DNA of 50,603 nt from Cyanobacteria bacterium M_surface_10_m2_119. Its GTDB lineage: Bacteria; Cyanobacteriota; Cyanobacteriia; PCC-6307; Cyanobiaceae. A model generated the notes under the pieces. That model did no database searches, was not told where the DNA came from, and saw only the letters and a program-made list of their open reading frames with translations. The stretch lies in NCBI GenBank assembly GCA_016882525.1, contig VGPU01000001.1, positions 141,378 through 191,980 of the forward strand, given 5' to 3'. Shown piece after piece: positions 8,435-16,599 of this stretch; position 1 is the stretch's first letter; each line of letters begins with the position of its first letter. The translations under genes were made by a program, and so were the position numbers.

Positions 8435-9613
8435 ATGGCTCTGCAACCCGCCGCCGGCGCCCGGGATCTCAACCCCCGCGAGGTGGAGCAGAACAGGGCG
8501 ATCCGGACGGCGCTTGCTGAGGTCTACGCCCTGTGGGGCTACCAGGAGGTTGATCCGCCCAGCTTCGAGCGCATTGACACCCTGGAGGCCGGCGGTGGCA
8601 TTGACGCCCGTGAACTGGTGCTGCTGGCCACGGAGGAGCGCCTCGGTCTGCGACCCGAGCTGACCGCCTCGATCGCCAGGGCCGCCAGCACGCGGATGGC
8701 GGAGCGGCCGCGCCCTCTTCGGCTCTGGGCCGATGGAGTCACCTTCCGCAGCAGCACCGGCGACAGTGGCCACCAGCGCATTCAAGAGCAGCTGCAGAGC
8801 GGCGTGGAGCTGCTGGGTGCCCGCGGTGCAGCCGCGGATGCCGAACTGATGCGGCTGCTGCTGGCAGCCAGCGCCCGCCTGGGCCTCGATGCTCGCCACT
8901 GCCCCCGCCTGTTGATCGGCCATCAGGGTCTGCTCAGTAGCCTGCTGGCCCAGGTGCCGGAGCCGCAACGGTTGGAGGCTCGCCGCGCCTTGAGCGAGCT
9001 GAATCCGCTGGCCATCGATGCCCTGCCCCTCAACGGACCCGAGCGGAATCAGCTCCAGCGGGTGATGCGGCTGCGCGGTAAGCCAACTGCCGTTCTGGCG
9101 GCCCTGGAGGAGTGGCTTGGCGCCACCGACCTGCTCACGGAACTGGCCCGAATCCTCGAGGCGGTGCAGCCCGCGGCCGAAGGGGGTGGAGTGACGCTGC
9201 TGCTCGACCCCACGTTCCAACCCCACTTCGACCTCTATGACGGCGTGGTGCTGAAACTCGTGTGCCAGGGCAGGCACGCCCCCGTGGAAGTGGCCAGCGG
9301 TGGCCGCTATGACGGGCTGGTGGGTCGATTCAGTGGCGAAGGCGACCTGGCGGCCGGCGTGGGCTTCGGCTTTGATCTGGAAGCCCTGCGGGAGGTGCTG
9401 GGGTCGGGCCCAGCCCGACCGGTCCAGGGGCCGCCAGTGCTTGTGAGCTATCAGAACGATGGCCAGCTGGGTGCCGCCATAGAGCTGCTGGAGGAACTGC
9501 ATCACATGGGTACACCGGCCGAACTGCATGGACAGCCCCTGCGCAGCCAGGCAGAGGCCGACCAGGTCGCCATGGCCCGGGGAGCCATCCGGGCCAGCTG
9601 GCTCGCTGCCTAG
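8435..9613 (+). CDS. hisZ: ATP phosphoribosyltransferase regulatory subunit
   Basis: A 392-residue HisS-like protein lacking a full aminoacyl-tRNA synthetase active site, as in HisZ, which forms a complex with the short HisG to catalyse and regulate the first step of histidine synthesis. Motif-like elements: YALWGYQEVDPPSFERIDTL, LRPELTASIAR (motif-2 region), DPTFQPHFDLYDGVVLKLVC and ASGGRYDGLVGRF near the C-terminus. There is no anticodon-binding domain, in line with HisZ length. It begins 30 nt after the IMPase gene. No hisG is nearby. Confidence 0.93.
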   Translation: MALQPAAGARDLNPREVEQNRAIRTALAEVYALWGYQEVDPPSFERIDTLEAGGGIDARELVLLATEERLGLRPELTASIARAASTRMAERPRPLRLWADGVTFRSSTGDSGHQRIQEQLQSGVELLGARGAAADAELMRLLLAASARLGLDARHCPRLLIGHQGLLSSLLAQVPEPQRLEARRALSELNPLAIDALPLNGPERNQLQRVMRLRGKPTAVLAALEEWLGATDLLTELARILEAVQPAAEGGGVTLLLDPTFQPHFDLYDGVVLKLVCQGRHAPVEVASGGRYDGLVGRFSGEGDLAAGVGFGFDLEALREVLGSGPARPVQGPPVLVSYQNDGQLGAAIELLEELHHMGTPAELHGQPLRSQAEADQVAMARGAIRASWLAA

Positions 9614-9639
9614 GATCGCCTCGAACGGAAGAGAACAGC

Positions 9640-9864
9640 GTGGCCCACACCATCGTGACCGACGTGTGCGAAGGCGTGGCCGATTGCGTCGACGCCTGCC
9701 CGGTCGCCTGCATCCACCCGGGAAAGGGGGCCAACAGCAAGGGCAGCGCTTTCTACTGGATTGATTTCGACACCTGCATCGACTGCGGCATCTGCCTGCA
9801 GGTGTGTCCGGTCGAGGGCGCGATCCTCCCCGAAGAGCGCGCCGATCTTCAGAAGGCCGGCTGA
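9640..9864 (+). CDS. Bacterial-type (7Fe-like) ferredoxin
   Basis: A 74-residue ferredoxin with eight cysteines at 10, 16, 20, 24, 46, 49, 52 and 56. The C-x5-C-x3-C-x3-C spacing of the first set, without a CxxCxxC, resembles 3Fe-4S ligation in 7Fe ferredoxins, while CIDCGICLQVCP supplies a regular 4Fe-4S site. Likely a low-potential electron carrier in the cytoplasm. The start is GTG, preceded by GGAAGAG about 8 nt upstream. Cluster type is inferred from spacing only. Confidence 0.9.
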   Translation: MAHTIVTDVCEGVADCVDACPVACIHPGKGANSKGSAFYWIDFDTCIDCGICLQVCPVEGAILPEERADLQKAG

Positions 9865-9884
9865 ACGGCCGTCGGCCGTTCCGC

Positions 9885-10625
9885 TCAGATCCGCGTCAGC
9901 ACCTCGTGCGTCGCGGACAGCCAGGCGCCGCTCCCGTCATAGCGCCGCATCAGTCGCTCGAGCCGGTGCGGTGCCGTGAGCCACCCTGCCTCCACGCTGA
10001 AGGACCCACGATGGCTCACCTGGTGGGGCCAGCGGCAATAGCCCCCATCCGGCAGCCACTGGAGGGTCGCCAACATGTCCGGATTGCAGTCCACCGCCAC
10101 AGCCGTGGTGGAGGCTTCCGGCCAATCGGCGGTGATGGTGGAGCTGGTGCCCTGCCAGGAGCCAGCCAGCTGCTCAGCGGAGAGGGGCGGGCATTCCTCA
10201 GGCGCTGTTCCCTCGCGGAATTCCCGGATCAGCACGAGCTGATCCCGGCTGCCGTCCTCGTTGTAGAGCAGCCCCAGCCGGTGGCGCCGATCGCCGTGGA
10301 TGAATCCACATTCCCCGCCGAACACGGTGCCAGGGGCCAGCTGCAGGGACCCATTGCAGAAGGTGCCGGTCTCGAAGAACACCACCTGGCGGCCGAGGCT
10401 GCGGTACTCCTGCTGCAGGTCGCTGCTGGCAGAGCTGCCATCCTCGGCAAAACGCTGCAGCCGGAACCGCACCATCGTGACGGTTCCATCGGCATCCCGC
10501 TCACCGGCCTCCAGGGTGAGCAGAGAGGGGGTGTGTTTCAGGAGCGCACCGGTGGGGCTGATGCCCGTGAAGGTGCCCCGCCAGTCGCCCAGGTTCTGCA
10601 GGAAATTGCGCCACTGGCTGCCCAT
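9885..10625 (-). CDS. DUF3598 family protein
   Basis: A 246-residue protein whose N-terminus (SQWRNFLQNLGDWRGTFTGI) and beta-rich pattern (TVFGGECGFIHGDRRHRLGL, LVLIREFREG) fit DUF3598, a cyanobacterial/plant family with a predicted calycin (lipocalin-like) barrel. Its function is unknown. The frame is open for 32 further codons upstream, but the ATG at 10625 has a good Shine-Dalgarno (GAGGAG, 5 nt upstream) and matches the usual family start, so I prefer it. It is convergent with the ferredoxin gene, whose stop is 20 nt away. Confidence 0.85.
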   Translation of the reverse strand: MGSQWRNFLQNLGDWRGTFTGISPTGALLKHTPSLLTLEAGERDADGTVTMVRFRLQRFAEDGSSASSDLQQEYRSLGRQVVFFETGTFCNGSLQLAPGTVFGGECGFIHGDRRHRLGLLYNEDGSRDQLVLIREFREGTAPEECPPLSAEQLAGSWQGTSSTITADWPEASTTAVAVDCNPDMLATLQWLPDGGYCRWPHQVSHRGSFSVEAGWLTAPHRLERLMRRYDGSGAWLSATHEVLTRI

Positions 10626-10759
10626 GGGGGCTCCTCTCGAGGGACGGACCGCACGTGATCCTATGGAGGGGGCGGAGGGGTCGGTTTCCTGCCCATGGCA
10701 CCCCCTTGGCGGTGCCGCCATGGCTGGGTGACGCTGGAGTTCCCCATGTCCAGTGAGCT

Positions 10760-12685
10760 GTGGTGCTGCAGGCCGAGCAGGGTCAGATCCAGATCCACAC
10801 CGAGAACATCTTTCCGATCATCAAGAAGGCCGTCTACAGCGGCCATGAGGTGTTCCTGCGGGAACTGGTGAGCAACGGCGTCGATGCCATCAGCAAGCGG
10901 CGCATGGCGGCGATGGCCGGCGACTGCAGCGATGGCCCCGAGGGGCTGATCCAGATCCGCATCGACCGGGAGGCCAGGACGCTCACCATCTCCGACAACG
11001 GCATCGGCATGGACGCCGAGGAGGTGAAGCGCTACATCAACCAGGTGGCCTTCTCGAGCGCCGAGGATTTCCTGGAGAAGTACAAGAGCGAGAGCGACGC
11101 CATCATCGGCCATTTCGGCCTGGGCTTCTACTCCAGCTTCATGGTGGCCAAGCAGGTGGAGCTGGTGACCCGCTCCGCCCGCGAGGGCAGCGATGCGGTG
11201 CGCTGGAGCTGCGACGGCTCCCCCAACTTCAGCCTGGAAGCCGCCGAGCGCAGTGAACCTGGCACCGATGTGATCCTCCATCTGATGGAGGAGGAAGAGG
11301 AATACATCGAGCCAGCCCGCATCCGCACCCTGATCACCACCTACTGCGATTTCCTGCCGGTGGCAGTGCAGCTGGAGGGCGAAACGGTGAACAAGCGCGA
11401 GTCGGCCTGGCGCAAGAGCCCGCGCGAGCTCAGCGACAACGACTACATCGAGCTCTACCGCTACCTCTACCCCTTCCAGGGCGACCCGCTGCTGTGGGTG
11501 CACCTCAACACCGACTATCCCTACAACCTGCAGGGCATCCTCTATTTCCCCAAATCCACAGGCCGGGCCGACTGGGAGAAGGGCGAGATCAAGCTCTACT
11601 GCAACAACGTGTTCGTGAGCGACTCGATCAAGGAGGTGGTGCCCCGCTACCTGCTGCCCCTGCGCGGCGTGATCGATTCGCCGGACATTCCTCTCAACGT
11701 GAGCCGCTCGGCCCTGCAGACCGACCGCCGGGTGCGCTCGATCGGCGGCTTCGTGGCGAAGAAGGTTGCCGATCGGCTCAAGCAGCTGCACCGCGACGAA
11801 CCGCAGCGTTACGCCGAGATCTGGGAATCCCTGGCCCCGTTCATCAAGATCGGCGCCATGGAGGACGAGAAGTTCGCCGAGCAGGTGGCGGATCTGGTGC
11901 TGTTCGGGACCACGGCGGCGCCTATGGAAGGCGAGCCTGCCGAGGGTCAGAGCCTCGACCCCATCCCCGGGCCTGATGGAAAGGCCTTCACAACCCTGGC
12001 CGGCTATCGCTCGCGCCTGGAGGCCGGCAACGACAAGCGAATCCTCTACTGCAGCGATGAAGCGGCCCAGGCCGGGGCACTGGCCCTGTGGAAGAGCCAG
12101 GGGGCCGAGGTGCTGCTGGCCGACACCTTCATCGACACCCAGTTCATCCCCTGGCTGGAGTACCGCCACGAGGATCTCAAGTTCCAGCGTGTCGACAGCG
12201 AACTCGACGACTCTCTTCAGGAAAAGGAGAACGAGCTGGCCGATGCCGATGGCAAGGACGCCAGTGAGAAGGTGCGTGAGTTGTTCAAGAAGGCCCTGGC
12301 CAACGACAAGATCACCATTCAGGTGCAGGCCCTCAAGGGCGACAACGCCCCCGCCGCCCTGATCCTGCTGCCGGAGCAGATGCGCCGTCTCAATGACATG
12401 GGAGCCCTGATGGAGCAACGCCTGCCGGGCCTGCCCGACCACCACGTGCTGCTGGTGAACCGCAGGCACCCGCTGGTGGAGGGGCTGCTGAAGCTCTCGG
12501 CCGGATCGGTGATCACCGGCGCCGGCGGCGGCAACTCCCCCAGCCAGCAGCTGGCCGACGACCTCAGCCGCCACCTCTACGCGCTGGCCCGCCTGGCGGT
12601 GGGCGGCCTGGAACCGAACCAGCTGGCTGGCTTCCAGCAGCGCAGCGCCGATGTGATGGGCCGGCTGATGGAGCGGGGGCTCTGA
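10760..12685 (+). CDS. htpG: Hsp90-family chaperone HtpG
   Basis: A 641-residue cytoplasmic Hsp90. The GHKL ATP-binding domain carries FLRELVSNGVDAI, ISDNGIGMDAEEV and GHFGLGFYSSFMVAK; the middle domain has YPYNLQGILYFPKS and PDIPLNVSRSALQ with the catalytic-loop arginine; the C-terminal dimerisation domain is present (LLVNRRHPLVEGLL). The usual SNASDA is SNGVDA, as in other picocyanobacterial HtpG. Full length for the family. Start is GTG (10760); the GTG one codon later is equally possible. HtpG in cyanobacteria is linked to heat and light stress. Confidence 0.96.
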   Translation: MVLQAEQGQIQIHTENIFPIIKKAVYSGHEVFLRELVSNGVDAISKRRMAAMAGDCSDGPEGLIQIRIDREARTLTISDNGIGMDAEEVKRYINQVAFSSAEDFLEKYKSESDAIIGHFGLGFYSSFMVAKQVELVTRSAREGSDAVRWSCDGSPNFSLEAAERSEPGTDVILHLMEEEEEYIEPARIRTLITTYCDFLPVAVQLEGETVNKRESAWRKSPRELSDNDYIELYRYLYPFQGDPLLWVHLNTDYPYNLQGILYFPKSTGRADWEKGEIKLYCNNVFVSDSIKEVVPRYLLPLRGVIDSPDIPLNVSRSALQTDRRVRSIGGFVAKKVADRLKQLHRDEPQRYAEIWESLAPFIKIGAMEDEKFAEQVADLVLFGTTAAPMEGEPAEGQSLDPIPGPDGKAFTTLAGYRSRLEAGNDKRILYCSDEAAQAGALALWKSQGAEVLLADTFIDTQFIPWLEYRHEDLKFQRVDSELDDSLQEKENELADADGKDASEKVRELFKKALANDKITIQVQALKGDNAPAALILLPEQMRRLNDMGALMEQRLPGLPDHHVLLVNRRHPLVEGLLKLSAGSVITGAGGGNSPSQQLADDLSRHLYALARLAVGGLEPNQLAGFQQRSADVMGRLMERGL

Positions 12686-12693
12686 CACCCGCT

Positions 12694-12723
12694 CCAGGGC
12701 TGCAGCCATTGCTGTAGCCCTGG
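12694..12723 (+). terminator. Strong hairpin after htpG, without a T tract
   Basis: A 12-bp stem with one G-U pair (CCAGGGCTGCAG / CTGTAGCCCTGG) and a 6-nt loop begins 8 nt after the htpG stop. It lacks a following T run, so it may be a 3' stabiliser or a weak terminator. Confidence 0.5.
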
Positions 12724-12797
12724 GCATCAATCGCAGGGTGACTGCCTAGTTCTCGCTATACAGTTGGTGCAGCGAAGCGGTAGCAGACAGAACAGCG

Positions 12798-13408
12798 ATG
12801 GGCCTGCGCACGCTGGTGGTCGAAGACCAACTCATGTTTCAGGAGTTGCTGGTCGGGATGCTGCGCAGCCAGACCTCCCTTGGGGACGTGGCCACAGCCG
12901 GCACCGCCGCCGAAGGCATCGCCGCCTGCGCCAGCCTTCGGCCCGACCTGCTGATCTGGACATTGCGCTGCCGGATGCGGAGGGACTCACCGTGGCCAAG
13001 GCCCTGAAGGTGCTCAACCCCGAGGCCAGGGTGATCGTGCTCTCCAGCCATGCGAGCACCTTTCTGCGCCCACCCGAGCTGCGCGACACGATCTGCGCCG
13101 TGATTGACAAGGCCCGGGCCTTCGAGGAACTGCTCCAGGAGATTGCGGCGATCACTGGCATGGCCTACTCGGGCCAGGCGGATGATGGCCAGCTGCCGCG
13201 CGAAGCTCTGGCCCAGCTCACCCAGCGGGAGCGTCAGGTGCTCGAGCGCATGGGGAGGGGAGAGAGCAACAAGACGATGGCCGAGGAGCTGGCCCTTTCA
13301 GTGCGCACGGTGGAATCGCACCGCCGCAATATCGCGACCAAGCTCGGTTGCAGCGGTGCCCGCCTGATCCGTATCGCCACCCTGCTCCAGCAGCGGGTCG
13401 ATTGGTGA
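12798..13408 (+). pseudogene. NarL/LuxR-type response regulator with a frameshift at the phosphoacceptor
   Basis: Two overlapping frames together make one ~204-residue response regulator. Frame A starts at ATG 12798 (MGLRTLVVEDQLMFQELL) and gives the first half of the receiver domain including the acidic pair E9-D10, ending its homology at RPDLLI; it stops at 13007. Frame B, +2 relative to A, continues with LDIALPDAEGL (Asp of LDI is the phosphoacceptor), IVLSSHAS, the conserved Lys in VIDKARAF, and a C-terminal LuxR helix-turn-helix (LTQRERQVLERMGRGES, MAEELALSVRTVESHRR). One base appears to be missing near 12954-12958 (GATCTGG where GATCCTGG would restore the frame). This may be a sequencing error, a real inactivating mutation or a programmed shift. 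Frame B alone has no convincing start. Confidence 0.85.
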
Positions 13409-13493
13409 TCCGGTTCGGGGGAGGGGGCCGATTGATACACTCGACCCCGAGCAGGTTCCCATTGCTCGTCCGTCATTCATCAGGTTGTAGGTC

Positions 13494-13730
13494 ATGTCCC
13501 GGGTCTGCCAGCTCACCGGCAAGCGCGCCAACAACGGCATGGCCGTCTCGCACTCGCACGTGCGCACCAAGAAGCTGCAGCAGGTGAACCTTCAGGAACG
13601 CCGTCTCTGGTGGGCTGAGGGCAATCGTTTCATCAAGCTGCGGGTCTCCACCCGTGCCCTCAAGACCATCCAGAAGAAAGGGCTTGGGGCCTACGCCCGC
13701 GAACTCGGCATCAACCTGGCCAAGATCTGA
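13494..13730 (+). CDS. rpmB: 50S ribosomal protein L28
   Basis: A 78-residue basic protein starting [20 protein letters not shown], the L28 signature of the large ribosomal subunit, with [18 protein letters not shown] and a C-terminus rich in Lys/Arg. Length is typical. A possible promoter element (TTGATACACT, 13431-13440) lies ~55 bp upstream. The peroxiredoxin gene starts 9 nt after its stop and may be co-transcribed. Confidence 0.97.
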   Translation: MSRVCQLTGKRANNGMAVSHSHVRTKKLQQVNLQERRLWWAEGNRFIKLRVSTRALKTIQKKGLGAYARELGINLAKI

Positions 13731-13739
13731 CCAGCAGCC

Positions 13740-14333
13740 ATGCAACGCCGCGCGATCCTCAATGGTCTGGCGGCCCTAGTCCCGGCTGCAGCCGGGATCT
13801 CCAGCCTGTTGGCCTTTGGCCGGCAGGCTGTTGCACTGGGCGGCACCCTGCCCGAGATCGGGGAGCCGGCACCTGCCTTTGCCCTTCCTGGCGTGATGCC
13901 CAGCAGCAGCGGCGAACCGGCTGAAACCACCCTCTCGCTATCGGATTGGGCAGGCCGATGGCTCGTGCTCTATTTCTACCCCCGCGATTTCACCGGTGGC
14001 TGCACCCTGGAGGCCCGGGGCTTCCAGCAGGATCTGGAGGCTTTCCACCGGGCTGGAGCCGACGTGGTGGGCATCAGCGCCGACGACCCGGACTCCCACG
14101 CCTCGTTCTGCACTGAGGAAGGACTGGTGTTCCCCCTGCTGAGCGATCCCGGAGGTGCCGTGAGCCGCGCCTATGGCTCCTGGATCGCTCCCTTCTCGCA
14201 GCGGCACACCTTCCTGATCGACCCGAAGGGGGTCCTTCAGGCCCGCTGGGTGGCCGTACGGCCGGTGGGGCACAGCCAGGAGGTGCTCAACGCGCTGCGG
14301 GACCTGCAGGCGACCACGGGCGCCAGCGCCTGA
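13740..14333 (+). CDS. PrxQ/Bcp-type peroxiredoxin with export signal
   Basis: A 197-residue thiol peroxidase that reduces hydroperoxides. The N-terminal ~33 residues form a signal peptide with a twin-arginine-like start (QRRAILNGLAALVPAAAG) and a likely cleavage after AVA, so it probably acts in the periplasm or thylakoid lumen. The peroxidatic cysteine is C88 in DFTGGCTLEA. The resolving cysteine of classical PrxQ, five residues on, is absent (EARGF); C124 is the only other candidate. FPLLSDPGGAVSRAYG is a family hallmark. Follows rpmB by 9 nt. Confidence 0.9.
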   Translation: MQRRAILNGLAALVPAAAGISSLLAFGRQAVALGGTLPEIGEPAPAFALPGVMPSSSGEPAETTLSLSDWAGRWLVLYFYPRDFTGGCTLEARGFQQDLEAFHRAGADVVGISADDPDSHASFCTEEGLVFPLLSDPGGAVSRAYGSWIAPFSQRHTFLIDPKGVLQARWVAVRPVGHSQEVLNALRDLQATTGASA

Positions 14334-14364
14334 GCACCCGACCGGTGCCGTGCCGTCCTGCCCT

Positions 14365-15435
14365 TCAGCGCAGGTGCGCTTCGAGGAGCTGGCGATGCAC
14401 TGAAACGCCCTCGCGCAGCTGCTGCAGGCGGGTGGGATCGGGTGCCACGTCCAGCCGAGCCTGCCAGTCGGCCAGGAGGGTATGGGGGTCGGGAGGGCTG
14501 GAGAGCTCCTGGAGTCCGCAACCGAGGGCCTGGGCCGCCGCCGTCACCTTGGGGTCGTAACTGAGGGCGACAACCGGAGCCCCACTCAAGGCTGCCAGGA
14601 TCAGACCGTGCAGCCGCATGGCGAGCACGAGGCCAGCGCTGGCGGCGGCGGCGATCACCTCCTCGGGAGATTCGGGCCTGAGCTCGCGGCTGCGGGCCGC
14701 CAGGGATGCACTGAGCAGCCCCTGGTGGGTGAGCTGATCCAGCAGGCCCCGGTCCTGGTGGGCATGCAGGGGCAACCAGAGGAGTTCACGCTCTGGAGCC
14801 AGTTGTTCGAGGGCTTCGAGCCAGGGCCGCCAGCGGTCACCCTCCAGCAACGGAGTAGGCCGAAAGCAGAGCAGCAGCGGGCCGCCCCTCCCCCGCCAGG
14901 GTTCTCCCGCCAGCGACCAGACCGGATCACTGCCGAGCGCAGCGCCATTGGCCCGCCAGCCCAGCTGCTGGGCCAGGCTCTGCGACTCGGCATCGCGCCA
15001 GCTGCAGGCCGTGCACCGGGCCAGCAGGGCCCCCACCAGCAGCCGGCTGCGGCGGCGCCGCAGGGGTCCCAGTCCCTGGGCCCAGAGCAGAACAGGTTTG
15101 CCCTGCAGCCTGGCCGCCAGGATCAGGGCGGCGTAATACAAGAGGCTGCGGAAACTGGTGCTGTCCTGCAGCAGGCTGCCTCCGCCGAGCACCAGACTGC
15201 TCGCCCCGGCCAGTCCCTGAAGCACGGCTCGCAGACTGGTGCGATCCACGGTGCTTACCGCGAAACGCCCGGCGACCTCCTCCTGATCTCGGGCGGTGAC
15301 CAGGGGCTCCGCTGGCCGGCTCAGGTGCTGCAGTTGCTGGAGCAGCACGGTGAGGAGGGCGTCGTCACCAAGGTTGTGTTCTCCGTAGTAGCCCACCAGC
15401 AGGGGATGCGTCGGGCACGGATCACCGGTGGGCAC
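14365..15435 (-). CDS. csaB: Polysaccharide pyruvyl transferase CsaB
   Basis: A 356-residue enzyme of the CsaB family, which adds ketal-linked pyruvate to cell-wall polysaccharide, a modification recognised by SLH-domain surface proteins. Motifs: GYYGEHNLGDDALL at the N-terminus, LVLGGGSLLQD, and LAMRLHGLILAALSGAPVVALSYDPKV near the C-terminus (the donor-binding region). It is the last gene of the minus-strand run that begins with an ABC-2 exporter, so the exporter may carry the polysaccharide or its anchor. Fold is GT-B like. The ATG start gives a normal family length. Confidence 0.9.
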   Translation of the reverse strand: MPTGDPCPTHPLLVGYYGEHNLGDDALLTVLLQQLQHLSRPAEPLVTARDQEEVAGRFAVSTVDRTSLRAVLQGLAGASSLVLGGGSLLQDSTSFRSLLYYAALILAARLQGKPVLLWAQGLGPLRRRRSRLLVGALLARCTACSWRDAESQSLAQQLGWRANGAALGSDPVWSLAGEPWRGRGGPLLLCFRPTPLLEGDRWRPWLEALEQLAPERELLWLPLHAHQDRGLLDQLTHQGLLSASLAARSRELRPESPEEVIAAAASAGLVLAMRLHGLILAALSGAPVVALSYDPKVTAAAQALGCGLQELSSPPDPHTLLADWQARLDVAPDPTRLQQLREGVSVHRQLLEAHLR

Positions 15436-15492
15436 GGAGGTTGGGGCGGGGCAGGCGACCCATTGCTACCACCGGAAACCCCGCAGCCATCC

Positions 15493-15759
15493 TCAGAAGC
15501 GCAGAGCCGGTGTCCCGGGATCAGGCGGTGGGGCCAACCTCCGGGCTGGCTGCTCAGCCAGCCACGCCAGCAGGGCCGAGAGCAGCACCAGGCCCGTCAG
15601 GGCCCCGCGCAGGCCCGGTGCCGGCCAGGGCCGCCGGCGCAGGGGACGGACCCGGGAGCCACCACCACCTAAGGGACGGCCACAGCGCCGACAGACCATG
15701 CGCCCGGCCAGGGAGCGATCCGCGATCACCGACCAGCTGCCGCAGTGGGGACAGGCCAT
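15493..15759 (-). CDS. Small zinc-ribbon membrane protein
   Basis: An 88-residue protein. A zinc ribbon is formed by CPHC and CRRC (C3, C6, C24 and C27), followed by an Arg-rich linker and one membrane segment (GALTGLVLLSALLAWLA). I do not recognise a named family; the ribbon-plus-TM design suggests a small membrane-anchored protein. It lies between the ABC permease and csaB on the same strand. The frame also allows a TTG start nine bases upstream that would overlap the permease stop; the ATG is preferred. Confidence 0.65.
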   Translation of the reverse strand: MACPHCGSWSVIADRSLAGRMVCRRCGRPLGGGGSRVRPLRRRPWPAPGLRGALTGLVLLSALLAWLAEQPARRLAPPPDPGTPALRF

Positions 15760-15764
15760 GGGAC

Positions 15765-16595
15765 TCAACTGGAGGCGGAGGTGTAGAAGCGCAGGGCCAG
15801 CTGCCAGAAGGCACGGCTGATGGCCAGGGCCCCGCAGGCCACGGCCACACTGCCACCGATCCAGGGAGCTGTGGCCCTCTCCAGGAGCGCTTCGGCCGGA
15901 ACGGTAGTGAGGAAAGCCACCGGCAGCACGAGGGTGAACAGGGTGCGCAGGGCTGGAGGAAAGGCCGCCACGGGATAGCGACCGGCGGTGAGCACTGCCC
16001 GCAGCACCTCCGTGGCGTTCCAGGTCTTCACGAACCAGATCGAGGTGGTGGCGAGCACGAACCAGAGGGCATAGAGGGTGAGGGCGGCCGCCATGAGCAT
16101 GGCCGCCATGAGCAGCACCGCGGCCGGGTTGAGACTGCCGCGCTCCTGGAGCGCAGCCCCCACCATCAGGACCACCCCCAGAACCATCTCCGGAACCCCG
16201 GCCGCACTGACCGTGCGCAGGGAGAGCCAGAACTGGCTGTCGATCGGCTTGAGCAGCACGAAATCAAGAGTGCCCTCCTGCACATGGGTGACGATCCGGC
16301 TGAGGTTCGGTTGCAGCAGGCAGCTGGTGAAACCGGTGAGCACCGTGTAGGCGCCCAGCACCACCAGAGCGCCGGCCCAGCTCCAGCCGCCGAGCGGCAC
16401 GCCCTGGCGGTCAAAGAGCCAGAGCACCAACAGGCTCCCCGCCAGATTGCCGACCATGGCCAGCAGTTCGATGAAGGCGTTGAACTGATATTCCAGCTGG
16501 CTGGCCAGGGAAGTGCCCCAGAACCGTCGCAGGCTGACCAGATGCCGGCGAAGATCGCGAAGCGGGGCGAGGAGCCAGACGACCATCGGTGCCAT
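15765..16595 (-). CDS. ABC-2 type exporter permease (second subunit)
   Basis: A 276-residue polytopic membrane protein of the ABC-2/DUF990-like group, with about six hydrophobic segments. The conserved middle reads VQEGTLDFVLLKPIDSQFW, a family hallmark also present as a variant in the partner permease (EEDTIQGRLSPYLLQPL). The frame is open 41 codons further upstream into the neighbouring gene; ATG 16595 is the sensible start, 4 nt after the stop of the partner. With the ATPase and the other permease it forms a heterodimeric exporter. Substrate unknown. Confidence 0.85.
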   Translation of the reverse strand: MAPMVVWLLAPLRDLRRHLVSLRRFWGTSLASQLEYQFNAFIELLAMVGNLAGSLLVLWLFDRQGVPLGGWSWAGALVVLGAYTVLTGFTSCLLQPNLSRIVTHVQEGTLDFVLLKPIDSQFWLSLRTVSAAGVPEMVLGVVLMVGAALQERGSLNPAAVLLMAAMLMAAALTLYALWFVLATTSIWFVKTWNATEVLRAVLTAGRYPVAAFPPALRTLFTLVLPVAFLTTVPAEALLERATAPWIGGSVAVACGALAISRAFWQLALRFYTSASS

Positions 16596-16599
16596 CTGC

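Noticed and set aside
7214-9529. 771-codon open frame antisense to the IMPase-like gene and hisZ
   Set aside because: Both sense genes are clearly recognised; the antisense product is Gln/Gly/His-rich without motifs.
10661-12730. 689-codon open frame antisense to htpG
   Set aside because: Covers all of htpG with no recognisable domain; a composition shadow.
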